From Bacteroidota bacterium (GTDB taxonomy: Bacteria > Bacteroidota > Bacteroidia > AKYH767-A > 2013-40CM-41-45), in the NCBI GenBank assembly GCA_016720655.1, contig JADKKE010000032.1:248001-312000 (forward strand): DNA of 64,000 bases, given 5' to 3'. Position numbers and translations under genes: made by a program. Under the pieces are notes generated by a model, which was not told where the DNA came from, did not search any database, and saw only the letters and a program-made list of their open reading frames with translations. Shown here piece by piece: positions 53,947-63,315 of the stretch. Numbering within the stretch: position 1 is the stretch's first letter; the number at the start of each line of letters is the position of its first letter.

Positions 53947-55411
53947 ATGGACATTTTGAATTCTATAGTTGCCGGGATGAGCAAGGATCAAGTGAGGTAT
54001 TTTAAAGTGTACCTCAGCAGAAGTCATGACCGCGATGATCGTCTCGATATCCAGCTCTTTGATTACATGAGAAAATCGGGAGAGGAGTACGACGAAGAGC
54101 GAATTTTTAAAAAACTCTATGGATCAGAGGATAAAAATTCATTTTACAGATTGAGAAACCGTTTGCTTCAGGATCTCAATAAAAGCACATTGATCCAGCA
54201 TTACGATGATGATGAAACCGGATATACACTTCACCTCCTCGCATTGGAGAAGTTTTATTTCAGCAGGAACAACACTCGTGTAGCGAATTATTTTTTAAAG
54301 AAAGCCGAATCGGAAGCCCGCAAGACAGAGAATTTTGAATTACTCGATATCGTGTATGGTGATTTCATCCGTTTGTCCCACGAATTATTGTCGATCAATC
54401 CGGAGGAATATATTCAAAAAAGAAAAGACAACCAGGAACAGATTCGTCAACTTCGGGCTATCGATGATATTCTCGCGGTTGTCAGTTATAAAATGAAACT
54501 GACTCAGAATTTTTCTGCCGATGAAAATCCAATTCTTCCTTTGTTGCAAGAGACCGTTGAAAATTATTCCAACGATAAAGAACTGATCCGAAGCGCGAAG
54601 TTGCGTTTCCGGATTTACCATGCCGTAACTCAAATTCTTCTTCAAAAGCGGGACTACAAAGCATTGGAAGAATACTTGCTGAGTATCTACAAAGAATTTA
54701 CGGAAGAGAAATTGTTTGTCCGTACCAACCACGACACCAAATTACAGATGCTGGTATACCTGGTGAACTCCTTGTTTAAAAATAATAAACTGAAAGAGTC
54801 CTTGTTGTATACTGAACAATTGCGGAGTGCAATGGAGGAATATCAACGGATGTATTATGACAAATACCTTTTCTTCTATTACAATTCACTGGTCATCAAT
54901 TATTCGAGACTCGACCGCAACAGAGCCATTGAAATCCTTGATGAAATGAAGGGAAATGAAAAAATCGTTTCCAATCCCTTTTATGAAATGTTCGTATACC
55001 TCAATTTGGCTGTATCCTGGTTTTGACAAGAAAGATTTTCATCAGTCCATCCGCAACCTGAACAAATTGTATCTCCTCAAAGGGTATGAAAATGCGGATC
55101 GTTCCCTCCAATTCAAAATTGCCATTGCAGAATTGATGATTCGCTACGAGTTAAAAGATTTTGATGTTCTGGAAAATAAAATCCGCCAGGTAAAGAAAGA
55201 CTTCAAAGAATTCTTTACACGGCAATCGAATTCCAGAGAAATTCTGATGGTAAATGTAATCGGCAGATTAATTGAAAGTGATTCCCTCAAAAACGAGAAA
55301 GGGCTCATTGCTAAAGTAAAACAACTCATCTTTGAATCAGAAACAGAGGATGCCGGTGACTCAGAAATTTTGAATTACAAAACCTGGTTAAAAGAGAAAT
55401 TGAGTATGTGA
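53947..55411 (+). pseudogene. Uncharacterised alpha-helical (TPR-like) protein, 1-bp frameshift
   Basis: Two plus-strand frames make one protein of about 487 residues. The first (53947-55026) starts MDILNSIVAGMSKDQVRYFKVYL, and the second joins after removing one T from the T4 run at 55021-55024, giving LNLAVSWFDKKDFHQSIRNLNKLYLLKGYENADRSL. The sequence is helical throughout, with repeated helix pairs like those of tetratricopeptide repeats (ALEKFYFSRNNTRVANYFLKKAE; LAVSWFDKKDFHQSIRNLNKL). No enzyme motif is seen. I know similar uncharacterised proteins from Bacteroidota. This is an insertion, unlike the deletions in several other broken genes here. Confidence 0.75.
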
Positions 55412-55420
55412 ACCGGAAAC

Positions 55421-56305
55421 CTAAAAGATCAAACCTTTGCAGGTATCTCCACGAAATTTATTTGAGGGTTTGTAAGCTTTGAAAAGGGCCGTCGTGAAAT
55501 AATACGTAAAATGAACATTGGTATAAACATACCAGTCGAGATTTTTAGAGTTACCTCTTTTGCTAAAATTTATTTTACCAGCGGGAACTTCGGGATCATT
55601 TGAAGGATCGGCAAGGTATGCAGCGTCCGGACCTTGTTCAGCAAGCATCTGTTGCTTGTCAGGATATTTTGTACTCACATCATCAAGGTAATCAGTAAAG
55701 GTTTTGCGAAATCCGATTTCTGTTCCAATATCCAAATGGTCAGTGATTTTTAACATGAATCCTAGGCCAACAGGAATTGAAAATTGTTTCAGTGAATATG
55801 GTTTCGGATACGCGCCTTGCAGGTACTGACCTTCCGTTCCGACCTTTTGCAATTCATACGTTTTGCCATTCAATTCTCTTTTCGGATTGAATTGAAAATA
55901 AGCAAAGCCGATGAACACATAGGGTGCGATACGATTCCGTTTCGTAAATCCTTTTTTTCGGCTTTGTAATTTGTACATAAAATGAATCCCGGCTTCATCG
56001 ATATCGGAATAAAAGCTCAGGTTTCTGTATTGGTTGCCCGATAGATTTACTCCGTTCGCATCACTGGCTGTAATCCTTCCATGAAATGCAGCAAGGCGGA
56101 TATGTACCCGGGAAAAGAAGAGAAAATTAATGTGGGCACCGAATCCCGGGCGTGTAAAAATAAGTGTGAAATTATCATCGAGTTCACCGGCATAATTCGA
56201 TGCGCCTGCCGACAAGCCTGCGCCCATCATTCCCCTTTGTTCCTGCGCAATGACAGGAATTGAGAGTACGAAAAGGGAAAAACAGAGTAGTAGTCGGTGT
56301 ATCAC
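55421..56305 (-). CDS. DUF6089 family outer-membrane beta-barrel protein
   Basis: The 294-residue protein has a signal peptide (LLLCFSLFVLSIPVIAQ). GAGLSAGASNYAGELDDNFTLIFTRPGFGAHINF, the hallmark start of DUF6089, follows, then NRIAPYVFIGFAYFQFNPK, FSIPVGLGFMLKITDHLDIGTEIGFRKTFTDYLDDVST and HFTYYFTTALF. The barrel shape and the final strands imply an outer-membrane location. Function is unknown. It ends 9 bp from the convergent helical-protein gene. Confidence 0.88.
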   Translation of the reverse strand: MIHRLLLCFSLFVLSIPVIAQEQRGMMGAGLSAGASNYAGELDDNFTLIFTRPGFGAHINFLFFSRVHIRLAAFHGRITASDANGVNLSGNQYRNLSFYSDIDEAGIHFMYKLQSRKKGFTKRNRIAPYVFIGFAYFQFNPKRELNGKTYELQKVGTEGQYLQGAYPKPYSLKQFSIPVGLGFMLKITDHLDIGTEIGFRKTFTDYLDDVSTKYPDKQQMLAEQGPDAAYLADPSNDPEVPAGKINFSKRGNSKNLDWYVYTNVHFTYYFTTALFKAYKPSNKFRGDTCKGLIF

Positions 56306-56363
56306 GTTTTCGAATGAACCTTTAATTTAATAATTTTTCTTGTATCACTTAACGAATTTCAAA

Positions 56364-57023
56364 TTATGAAACACTCAAAGCGGCAAACCGAAATCCAAGA
56401 TCGGAAAAATGATCCAGAACTTTTGGTAGTGCAACTCTCAGCCTGGCTTCTGCTTTCAGGCTGTCGTGAAATACGACTATGGAACCTGACCGGGTCGAAT
56501 TGACAACACGTTTGTAGCAGTCGTCACCATCAAGCGTATTGTCGTAATCTTTACTCAACACATCCCACATCACAATCCGGTATTCTTTTTTCAGAACAGA
56601 AATTTGTGAAACACGAATCTTGCCATAGGGTGGTCGGAATAGTTTCGAAGGAATCAGTTTCCTCGCAAGATCGATGTCATTGAAATAGTCAGGGTTCTTT
56701 GTTTTCCATCCATTCAGATGATGATAAGTGTGATTTCCAATGGCATGTCCTTCTTCTGTAATTTGTCTTAAGATTGCGGGGTGTTTTTTTGCATTATCAC
56801 CAATGCAAAAAAATGTAGCTTTTGCATTTCTTTTTTTCAATTCTTCCAAAACCCATGGAGTCACTTCCGGAATTGGGCCATCATCAAAGCTGAGGTAAAT
56901 AATTTTCTCCTTACCCGGCATATGCCAAATCAAACTTGGATAAAGGAAGGAGAGGAGCCGAAACATGCTTTTCAAATTGCGTAGAGATTCTGTAAAAATA
57001 TCGAAAACGCTAGTGGTATCCAA
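56364..57023 (-). CDS. Polysaccharide deacetylase (NodB-type)
   Basis: The 219-residue protein has all NodB motifs: YLSFDDGPIPE (motif 1 with the catalytic and metal Asp), GHAIGNHTYHH (metal His pair), LFRPPYGKI (motif 3), MWDVLSKDYD (motif 4) and IVVFHDS (motif 5). Such enzymes remove acetyl groups from peptidoglycan or surface glycans. The N terminus may be shorter (MFRLLSFLYPSLIWHMPGKEK at residue 20), giving a hydrophobic anchor-like start. A terminator hairpin separates it from the DUF2723 gene upstream. Confidence 0.9.
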   Translation of the reverse strand: MDTTSVFDIFTESLRNLKSMFRLLSFLYPSLIWHMPGKEKIIYLSFDDGPIPEVTPWVLEELKKRNAKATFFCIGDNAKKHPAILRQITEEGHAIGNHTYHHLNGWKTKNPDYFNDIDLARKLIPSKLFRPPYGKIRVSQISVLKKEYRIVMWDVLSKDYDNTLDGDDCYKRVVNSTRSGSIVVFHDSLKAEARLRVALPKVLDHFSDLGFRFAALSVS

Positions 57024-57040
57024 TGAGAATTGTCGGATAA

Positions 57041-57075
57041 AAAGAAAGGCTGCCCGGGACAGAGCAGCCTTTCTT
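57041..57075. terminator. Terminator hairpin after the DUF2723 gene
   Basis: AAGAAAGGCTGC pairs with GCAGCCTTTCTT around a short loop, with A/T flanks on both sides. It lies 18 bp beyond the stop of the minus-strand gene at 57093. Confidence 0.75.
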
Positions 57076-57092
57076 CAAAACGGTGGAATTAT

Positions 57093-60000
57093 TTAGTATC
57101 CTGATTCTTTCGCAAATTCCAGAAAAGTCTTCTCTGTTTTATCAGCGAGTTCTTTCTGGTTTGTTTGCTTCAGAACACTGGTCATGGATTGCATAATGTA
57201 CAAGGCCTGATTCATGTCCTGATCAATAAGTTTGTAGTATTTGGTTCCTTTAAGCGACAGGTAATATTTCAGGTTGTCACCATAAATGGCAGTGATGCGT
57301 TCGGAGATTGCATTTCCTTTTGCGATCAGTTCATTTTTTCTGGATAGCTCAGTATCACCGGTCATCAATGTATCCTGACGATTGTATGCGCCTGCTGCAC
57401 GGTAGTACAACTCAGCAATTTTGGTCATGAAATAATTGTAAGGGATTGTTTTATCCGGCATTTCTTCAACACACTTATCAAGAACTTTGATTGCAGAATC
57501 TTTTTTATTTTCATTCATGAGCTCTTCTGCAAGTCGGCTGAAATTGATCCTGAAATTCGTCGTCATACGCATGTTGTTCTCATCGAGATAGACATCCGGG
57601 TTTTTCATATTGCCCCATACAAATTTCGTCATCACGTTGTTGTACATGATATTTGTATTCACACGACCCGGGACCATTTCGCTTTTGGATTCGGTACGAA
57701 TTGGTACAATTCTATAAGTTAATCCTTCAAGCTGGAAGTAGGGTTCGAGGTTCAGGTAGTTTTCAGAACCAACAGTGGTTGCAAAATAAATCGGACGTTT
57801 CCAGTGATTGTTGGCGAGGATGTTCAGGATCATGAGGTCATTCTTCATGAGGTAGTTTCCATCCAGGGTCCATTCCATCACTTTTACAATTTTATCAGCA
57901 TCTTCTTTTGCAACAGCACCATTTGCCAAAACTTCCGCTGCATCAACTGTAAGTTTTACGTTTTTAGTCGGGAAATAATTGATCTCTTCACCGGAGTTGG
58001 TACGTGCTTTCGCCTGCGCTTCGTCACTGCCCATGAAGTCGACCAGTTCTTTTATTTCAACCGGTTCTTTTATTCCACGATCGTAGAAGGGGATATAATC
58101 GCGGCGGCCCAACCTGTATTTATCCTGAGTCCAGCTGATAGTGATAGGGTCTGAATCGTAATATTTCCGCTTCAACTGATCCACATACCAATCCGTATTT
58201 AAGAGACTCAGATTGACAACGCGAACGTCGGTGCGCACGCCTTCAACTTCCTGGACATACCAGAGAGGGAAAGTGTCATTATCTCCATTTGTAAACAATA
58301 TTGCATTTCGGTCACAGGAATTGAGATAATCTGTAGCAAAGTCACGGGATGTATATCTGTCGGAACGGTTGTGATCATTCCATTCTGCTTTTGCCATCAC
58401 AGCCGGAACTGCAGCAAGGCACAATACCGTTGTTACAACTGCAGCAGCTGTTCCCGGTACACGTTTTCGGAGGAACTCATAGAGTGACAACACGCCAAGT
58501 CCTATCCAGATTGCGAACGCATAATAAGATCCTGCATAGGCATAGTCACGTTCACGGGGCTGCAGTGGACCTCCATTCAGGTAGATTACGATGGCTATTC
58601 CTGTAAAGAAGAAAAGCAACATCACGACCCAGGCATCTTTGTTGTCGCGCGAATAATGATAAATCATTCCGATGATCCCGAGAAGGAAGGGAAGGAAATA
58701 CATGACATTGCGTGCTTTGTTATTGGTGATGCTTTCTGGCAAATTGTCCTGAGGACCCAGGCGCATTTCGTCAATAAATTTAATTCCACTAATCCAGTTT
58801 CCTTTGGTGATGCCACCCGGACCTTGTAAATCGTTTTGTCGCCCTACGAAGTTCCACATGAAATATCTCCAATACATTTCACCCATCTGGTAAACGAAAA
58901 AGAATTTCAGGTTTTCACTGAAAGTAGGAGTACGGTCACCTTTGATGTCGGCCCACTTCTTGTATTCATTGATATGGCTTTGCTGATTGCTCCACATCCG
59001 TGGGAAAACTGTTGTTTTATCCTGTTCGTAAATCGGTTCGATTTTGGAAGGACCTTTTACATATTTTTTCTCGCCATCAATTTTCGCCCAGGTATCATCG
59101 CCAACTTTTTGATCGATTACACGTGCATTGTAATATTGTCCGAAGAACAAAGGACGTTCACCGTACTGTTCACGTTTCAGATAAGAGATAAAGTTGAATA
59201 CGTTTTCCGGATTGTTTTCGTCGAGCGGTGGATTTGCGGCGGAACGAATCACAATTTGTGCAAAAGACGAATAGCCAATCATGATAAAAACAAAACAAAG
59301 GATTGCTGTGTTCCAGATCGGATGATTTTTCTTTTTCGTATAAATCAAACCCCAGATTGTCGCAACAACGATGAGCAATCCGTAAAAAATAATTCCGGAA
59401 CCATAAGGGAGTCCGAAACCATTTACAAAAATACGATCAAAAGTACCGGCAAGAGTGATGGCACCCTGGATGATTCCATACTGAATAAATCCAAGTACCA
59501 GAACTCCAAGAACTGAAGTGTATATGATTCCTTTTGTTGATACTTTGAATTTTCTGAAATAAATTACAAAAGCGAGGGCAGGAATCGTGAGGAGATTCAA
59601 TAAGTGAACTCCGATACTCAATCCCATCAGGTAAGCAATCAAAATCAACCAACGCAAATTGTGCGGTTCATCTGCAGCGTTTTCCCATTTGAAAATTGCC
59701 CAGAAAACAATCGCTGTAAAAAATGAAGAACTCGCGTAAACTTCACCCTCAACAGCAGAGAACCAGAAGGAATCCGTAAAGGTATAAGCCAATGCGCCGA
59801 CGAGTCCTGCGCCCATGACTGCAATTATTTTATCCGAAGTAATTTCACCTTTTCCAATAACAATTTTCCTTGCCAGTGCGGTGATGGTCCAGAACAGAAA
59901 GAGAATCGTGAATGAACTCATCAATGCAGAAAGTATATTCACTGCAATTGGATACGAAGCAACATTGTCTCCACCGAAAAGGATGAAGATCCGTGCAAGC

Positions 60001-60173
60001 ATTAAAAAGAGTGGAGCACCGGGTGGGTGACCAACTTCTAATTTATGGGCTGTAGCGATGAACTCACCACAATCCCAAAAGCTTCCTGTAGGCTCGATGG
60101 TTGAAATAAACACATACGAGGCGATCAGGAACGTGAACCAGCCGACGATGTTGTTGGTACGTTGATAATTCAT
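57093..60173 (-). CDS. DUF2723 (GT117-like) large membrane protein
   Basis: The 1026-residue protein has an N-terminal membrane half with the DUF2723 signature: IEPTGSFWDCGEFIATAHKLEVGHPPGAPLFLMLARIF (acidic residues as in lipid-phosphate-sugar transferases), then about 12 helices. The soluble half has DRDYAYAGSYYAFAIWIGLG-like PRERDYAYAGSYY, LFTNGDNDTFPLWYVQEVEGVRTDVRVVNLSLLNTDWY and helical repeats at the end. These large Bacteroidota proteins resemble protein O-mannosyltransferases, and I infer a role in glycosylating exported proteins. It stands as a single gene. A TACCTTCG element about 30 bp upstream is a weak promoter candidate. Confidence 0.88.
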   Translation of the reverse strand: MNYQRTNNIVGWFTFLIASYVFISTIEPTGSFWDCGEFIATAHKLEVGHPPGAPLFLMLARIFILFGGDNVASYPIAVNILSALMSSFTILFLFWTITALARKIVIGKGEITSDKIIAVMGAGLVGALAYTFTDSFWFSAVEGEVYASSSFFTAIVFWAIFKWENAADEPHNLRWLILIAYLMGLSIGVHLLNLLTIPALAFVIYFRKFKVSTKGIIYTSVLGVLVLGFIQYGIIQGAITLAGTFDRIFVNGFGLPYGSGIIFYGLLIVVATIWGLIYTKKKNHPIWNTAILCFVFIMIGYSSFAQIVIRSAANPPLDENNPENVFNFISYLKREQYGERPLFFGQYYNARVIDQKVGDDTWAKIDGEKKYVKGPSKIEPIYEQDKTTVFPRMWSNQQSHINEYKKWADIKGDRTPTFSENLKFFFVYQMGEMYWRYFMWNFVGRQNDLQGPGGITKGNWISGIKFIDEMRLGPQDNLPESITNNKARNVMYFLPFLLGIIGMIYHYSRDNKDAWVVMLLFFFTGIAIVIYLNGGPLQPRERDYAYAGSYYAFAIWIGLGVLSLYEFLRKRVPGTAAAVVTTVLCLAAVPAVMAKAEWNDHNRSDRYTSRDFATDYLNSCDRNAILFTNGDNDTFPLWYVQEVEGVRTDVRVVNLSLLNTDWYVDQLKRKYYDSDPITISWTQDKYRLGRRDYIPFYDRGIKEPVEIKELVDFMGSDEAQAKARTNSGEEINYFPTKNVKLTVDAAEVLANGAVAKEDADKIVKVMEWTLDGNYLMKNDLMILNILANNHWKRPIYFATTVGSENYLNLEPYFQLEGLTYRIVPIRTESKSEMVPGRVNTNIMYNNVMTKFVWGNMKNPDVYLDENNMRMTTNFRINFSRLAEELMNENKKDSAIKVLDKCVEEMPDKTIPYNYFMTKIAELYYRAAGAYNRQDTLMTGDTELSRKNELIAKGNAISERITAIYGDNLKYYLSLKGTKYYKLIDQDMNQALYIMQSMTSVLKQTNQKELADKTEKTFLEFAKESGY

Positions 60174-60696
60174 AGGAGATTATGAAAATTTGGATAGCCT
60201 GCGAAGGTATAAAATATGGGCACATCTAAAAACGCCTTTTCGGCTTTGACAGTTTGGTGGTGTCTGTTACTTAATGATTGTACAATTTAGAAGTGCAGAC
60301 AGCAAGCTGTGCTTCTTGGTTCAAAAGAAAGATTGAAAATTCATATATTATATAAGAAGGAATGCTGAATTCTGAACGTAAGAGTTTGACGGATCAAATT
60401 ACCTGCTTATTTTTTTTAGAGAATTGAGAGAGAAAGCAGGTTAAGCACTTGATTTGAATACTTTATGTTAAGTCAATTCACTCATTCACCAGAAATTCAT
60501 TCCCAAAACTGGACAATAGGCAATTTTAATTCAAAAATGGCGTTTACATGTTTGTAAGTATTATGAAGGATTTTAACCGTTTAACTGTAAGAAGATCATT
60601 CAATTAAGAATTTTTTTACATTTGCGACTTCGTATATTTTGCTCATGAACGTTCCTTCTGAGGGGAAGGAAAAAATAAGCAAAATCACAAACATCA
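60174..60696. other. Long spacer with one inverted repeat and a promoter element
   Basis: A 523-bp AT-rich gap between divergent genes. It holds an 8-bp inverted repeat ACCTGCTT/AAGCAGGT at 60401-60408 and 60434-60441, and a -7 element near 60617. No heptad array and no credible ORF are seen. Confidence 0.6.
60617..60624 (+). promoter_or_regulatory. Candidate -7 promoter element
   Basis: TACATTTG matches TAnnTTTG exactly, 73 bp before the ATG at 60697; no convincing -33 TTTG at 19-21 bp. Confidence 0.4.
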
Positions 60697-61848
60697 ATGG
60701 GAAGCACATTTTACAAAACTCTTGTACGAATTTTCTTTGTCTGTACCGTATCGGTTCTGGCTCAATTCAAGGCAGTAGCCGTTAATACTACTGTGATGGG
60801 CGATTTACCATCACAACTTGTTGAATGTTCCGGAGTGGATTTCACAGGCGGAGCCAGTTTTTGGACACATAACGATGGTTATGGAGATAATAACCTTTAT
60901 AAAGTCAGCAATACCGGCGCATTGTCACGCACTGTGAATGTAATTGGAGCCGTGAATTCCGATTGGGAAGATCTGACCCATGACTATTCCAGAACCTATA
61001 TGTTCATTGGTGACTTTGGAAACAATGCCTGTGACCGCACCAATCTGCATATTTACAGAACTCCTTACCCTTCCACAGTGTCAGGAACCACAGTTACAGC
61101 TGAAGCAATTAACTTCACTTATCCTGACCAGCATCAATTTCCTTCTCCCTGGATGAATTTTGATGTCGAAGGATTTGTTCATCACAACAGTCATCTCTTC
61201 CTGTTTACAAAAGCAGATGGTGATGCAATAGGATATACCAAGATGTACATGCTTCCGGACGTACCGGGAACCTATGTTGCAACTCTTGTAGATAGTTTTT
61301 ATACGAATGACAGAACAACATCCGCTGATATTAGTCCCGATGGAACTACGCTTATTCTGATGTCGAATTCGCATCTACATTTGTTCAGGAATTTCCAGGG
61401 CAGCAATTTCTTCGACGGACAGCATACGCAAGTAAATATCAGTGGTAACTGGACGCAGAAAGAAGCGCTTTCTTTTTGGAGTAACAACGAAATTTATCTC
61501 ACTGATGAAGACAACGGAGATGGAAACCATTTGTATTACATTGATCTTAGCCCCTGGATTCCAACTGTAAGCACAGGTATTTCAGAAAACATTAATGTAG
61601 AAAATATCGTCGCGGCACCAAACCCTTCGAATGCATCCTTCTCAATTCTGTTAAACTCGGTACAAACAGGTGGTATTCAACTCCGCTTATTTGATCTTAC
61701 CGGTAAAATGGTTAGAGAAGTTTCTGCCACAGAGCCTGTTTCAAGTCTGCGGATGGAAACAGCGGATTTGCCAGGCGGTGTTTATTTCTACAAACTGGTT
61801 GCTGACCGAAGAGAATTGAAGACATCGAGAATGGTGATTTCTCATTGA
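60697..61848 (+). CDS. T9SS type A sorting-domain protein with beta-propeller-like N-terminal domain
   Basis: The 383-residue protein has a signal region (LVRIFFVCTVSVLAQFKAVA). The ~270-residue domain (LVECSGVDFTGGASFWTHNDGYGDNNLYKVSNTG, VNSDWEDLTHDYSRTYMFIGDFGNN) is patterned like a beta-propeller of the kind that compares predicted and observed items in surface proteins. The last ~85 residues are the type A tail (VAAPNPSNASFSILLN, LRLFDLTGKMVREV, TADLPGGVYFYKLV). It is secreted by the T9SS. Role unknown. A strong terminator follows. Confidence 0.88.
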   Translation: MGSTFYKTLVRIFFVCTVSVLAQFKAVAVNTTVMGDLPSQLVECSGVDFTGGASFWTHNDGYGDNNLYKVSNTGALSRTVNVIGAVNSDWEDLTHDYSRTYMFIGDFGNNACDRTNLHIYRTPYPSTVSGTTVTAEAINFTYPDQHQFPSPWMNFDVEGFVHHNSHLFLFTKADGDAIGYTKMYMLPDVPGTYVATLVDSFYTNDRTTSADISPDGTTLILMSNSHLHLFRNFQGSNFFDGQHTQVNISGNWTQKEALSFWSNNEIYLTDEDNGDGNHLYYIDLSPWIPTVSTGISENINVENIVAAPNPSNASFSILLNSVQTGGIQLRLFDLTGKMVREVSATEPVSSLRMETADLPGGVYFYKLVADRRELKTSRMVISH

Positions 61849-61870
61849 TCTGAAAATTAAAAATCTTGAA

Positions 61871-61911
61871 AGACGAGTTCTTGGGTTAAAACCGGGAACT
61901 CGTCTTTTTTT
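61871..61911 (+). terminator. Rho-independent terminator
   Basis: A 10-bp perfect stem AGACGAGTTC/GAACTCGTCT (61871-61880 with 61896-61905) is followed by a T tract. Confidence 0.92.
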
Positions 61912-61988
61912 ATGGGAACCATCGATTTTTCAGAAGTGAGCTCGTGATTTGCTGATCTTTTTACCTTTGAGCCCTTGATCAGAAAAAT

Positions 61989-62765
61989 ATGAGTTCACAC
62001 GAGCGTGCCCAGCATGATGAGGCGAATAATGTAACCTATCAGCGATGTCAGTTTGCATATGAATTTGCAAGACCATTTATCATGGGCAAGAAAGTTTTAG
62101 ATGTTGGCTGTGGGAATGCGTATGGAACTGCTTTGATGGCGGATCTGGCAGCAGAGATCACCGGACTTGATTACGATGAATCCACAATTCAAAGTAACCG
62201 CAATCAGTATGCAGGAATCAAAAACCTCAGCTTTGAGCGTGCAGTGATTCCACCGCTTCCTTTACCCGATTCCAGTTTCGATGTCATTACCTCTTTCCAA
62301 TTCATTGAGCATATTCACGAGCGTCCGGAATTTATTCGGGAATGTTTGCGTGTACTCAGGCCAGGAGGTAAGGTTCTGATCACAACACCCAATAACAAAA
62401 TGTCGCTGGCACGGAATCCTTTTCACGTTCACGAATACACATTTGATGAGATGAGAAAAGAGGTTGGTGGTATCACATCAACATTTGAATTGCAGGGACT
62501 CAATGGCAACGATCGAGTGAACAAATATTATGAAGAGAATGGGAAATTTGTGAGAATGATTCTGAAATGGGATGTGTTCAAACTTCACCAGCGTCTGCCT
62601 TCAGCCTGGCTCACCAAACCCTATAATCTTGTAACCAACCTCATGCGTAACAAGCTTAAGGAAAAAGTATCCACAACAACTGACATTGGTACCAAGGACT
62701 TTCATCTCCAAACGAGTAACCTGGATAAGTGTTGGGATATTTATTTGATTGCGACGAAGGGTTGA
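61989..62765 (+). CDS. Class I SAM-dependent methyltransferase (Methyltransf_11-like)
   Basis: The 258-residue protein has a clear SAM fold: VLDVGCGNAYGTALMADLA (motif I), ITGLDYDESTIQSNRNQY, FERAVIPPLPLPDSSFDVITSFQFIEHIHERPEFIRECLRVLRPGG (motifs II-III). Later residues form the HVHEYTFDEMRKEV substrate cap. This subgroup often methylates or otherwise acts on sugar or lipid intermediates of surface polysaccharides. It is a single gene; a TACCTTTG element 17 bp upstream may be its -7 box. Substrate unknown. Confidence 0.88.
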   Translation: MSSHERAQHDEANNVTYQRCQFAYEFARPFIMGKKVLDVGCGNAYGTALMADLAAEITGLDYDESTIQSNRNQYAGIKNLSFERAVIPPLPLPDSSFDVITSFQFIEHIHERPEFIRECLRVLRPGGKVLITTPNNKMSLARNPFHVHEYTFDEMRKEVGGITSTFELQGLNGNDRVNKYYEENGKFVRMILKWDVFKLHQRLPSAWLTKPYNLVTNLMRNKLKEKVSTTTDIGTKDFHLQTSNLDKCWDIYLIATKG

Positions 62766-62768
62766 AGG

Positions 62769-62810
62769 GGTATAAGGTATTAAGTATAAGGTATAAGGTA
62801 TGGGGTACTA
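62769..62810 (+). repeat. Heptad array GGTATAA/AGTATAA, six units
   Basis: GGTATAA, GGTATTA, AGTATAA, GGTATAA, GGTATGG, GGTACTA in exact 7-base steps, starting three bases after the methyltransferase stop. Same unit family as 25169-25203. Confidence 0.93.
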
Positions 62811-62847
62811 AATAAAATGGGAACTCTCATTGATCAATGGATCCAGG

Positions 62848-62938
62848 ACTAACCACTAACCACAATCCACCAACCACTAACAACTATCCACTAACCACTA
62901 ACCACCAACCACTAACCACTAACCACTAACCACCAACA
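62848..62938 (+). repeat. Heptad array ACTAACC/ACCAACC, thirteen units
   Basis: Thirteen exact 7-base units, mostly ACTAACC with ACCAACC, ACAATCC, ACTATCC and ACTAACA variants. Same family as 32701 and 49815. It lies 55 bp upstream of the tRNA promoter. Confidence 0.95.
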
Positions 62939-62992
62939 GCCTAATACTTTACAACCCTTCGTTCTGACCATCTGCGAATTCTCCAAAAAATC

Positions 62993-63023
62993 TTTGTTCT
63001 TCCATAACCTTTTTCTACTTTTG
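62993..63023 (+). promoter_or_regulatory. Consensus Bacteroidota promoter for tRNA-Gln
   Basis: TTTG (62993-62996), exactly 19 bp, TACTTTTG (63016-63023): a full match to TTTG-N19-TAnnTTTG. The tRNA begins 12 bp after the -7 box. Confidence 0.85.
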
Positions 63024-63035
63024 CCCACCCAAAAT

Positions 63036-63108
63036 TGACCTATGGTGTAACTGGCAACACGTCTGATTTTGGTTCAGAAGAGTCTAGGTTCGAGCCCTAG
63101 TAGGTCAA
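63036..63108 (+). tRNA. tRNA-Gln (anticodon TTG)
   Basis: Full cloverleaf. Acceptor stem TGACCTA (63036-63042) pairs with TAGGTCA (63101-63107). D arm: GTGT/ACAC. Anticodon stem TCTGA/TCAGA with loop TTTTGGT, anticodon TTG at 63069-63071. T arm: CTAGG/CCTAG with loop TTCGAGC. Discriminator is A 63108. No encoded CCA, as usual in Bacteroidota. Confidence 0.96.
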
Positions 63109-63109
63109 C

Positions 63110-63142
63110 AAACCGGTGGTCCCTTTGGATCACCGGTTTTGT
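63110..63142 (+). terminator. Rho-independent terminator after tRNA-Gln
   Basis: AAACCGGTG (63110-63118) pairs with CACCGGTTT (63131-63139), followed by T-rich sequence. Confidence 0.85.
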
Positions 63143-63315
63143 TTTATATAATATTGAATATTAGTTATTTAGCTTTGAGCTACTACCAAGATTTTCCTCC
63201 ATTCTGCCATTGTTTAACATAACGTTCACGGAGTTTTTTAGGTGATTCGTCAAAATAGATTGAATTTCATCGAAAAAAATGACAATTTGGGGTACCTGAA
63301 CATAATTTACCCCTA

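Noticed and set aside
58836..59516. 226-residue plus-strand ORF antisense to DUF2723
   Set aside because: Shadow frame within a strongly supported membrane protein gene.
63150..63290. Minus-strand frames resembling a gene remnant (IYFDESPKKLRERYVKQW; alternatively IFFDEIQS)
   Set aside because: Two competing short frames, no start, under 45 codons, and no family match I can defend; could be a decayed insertion but unsupported.
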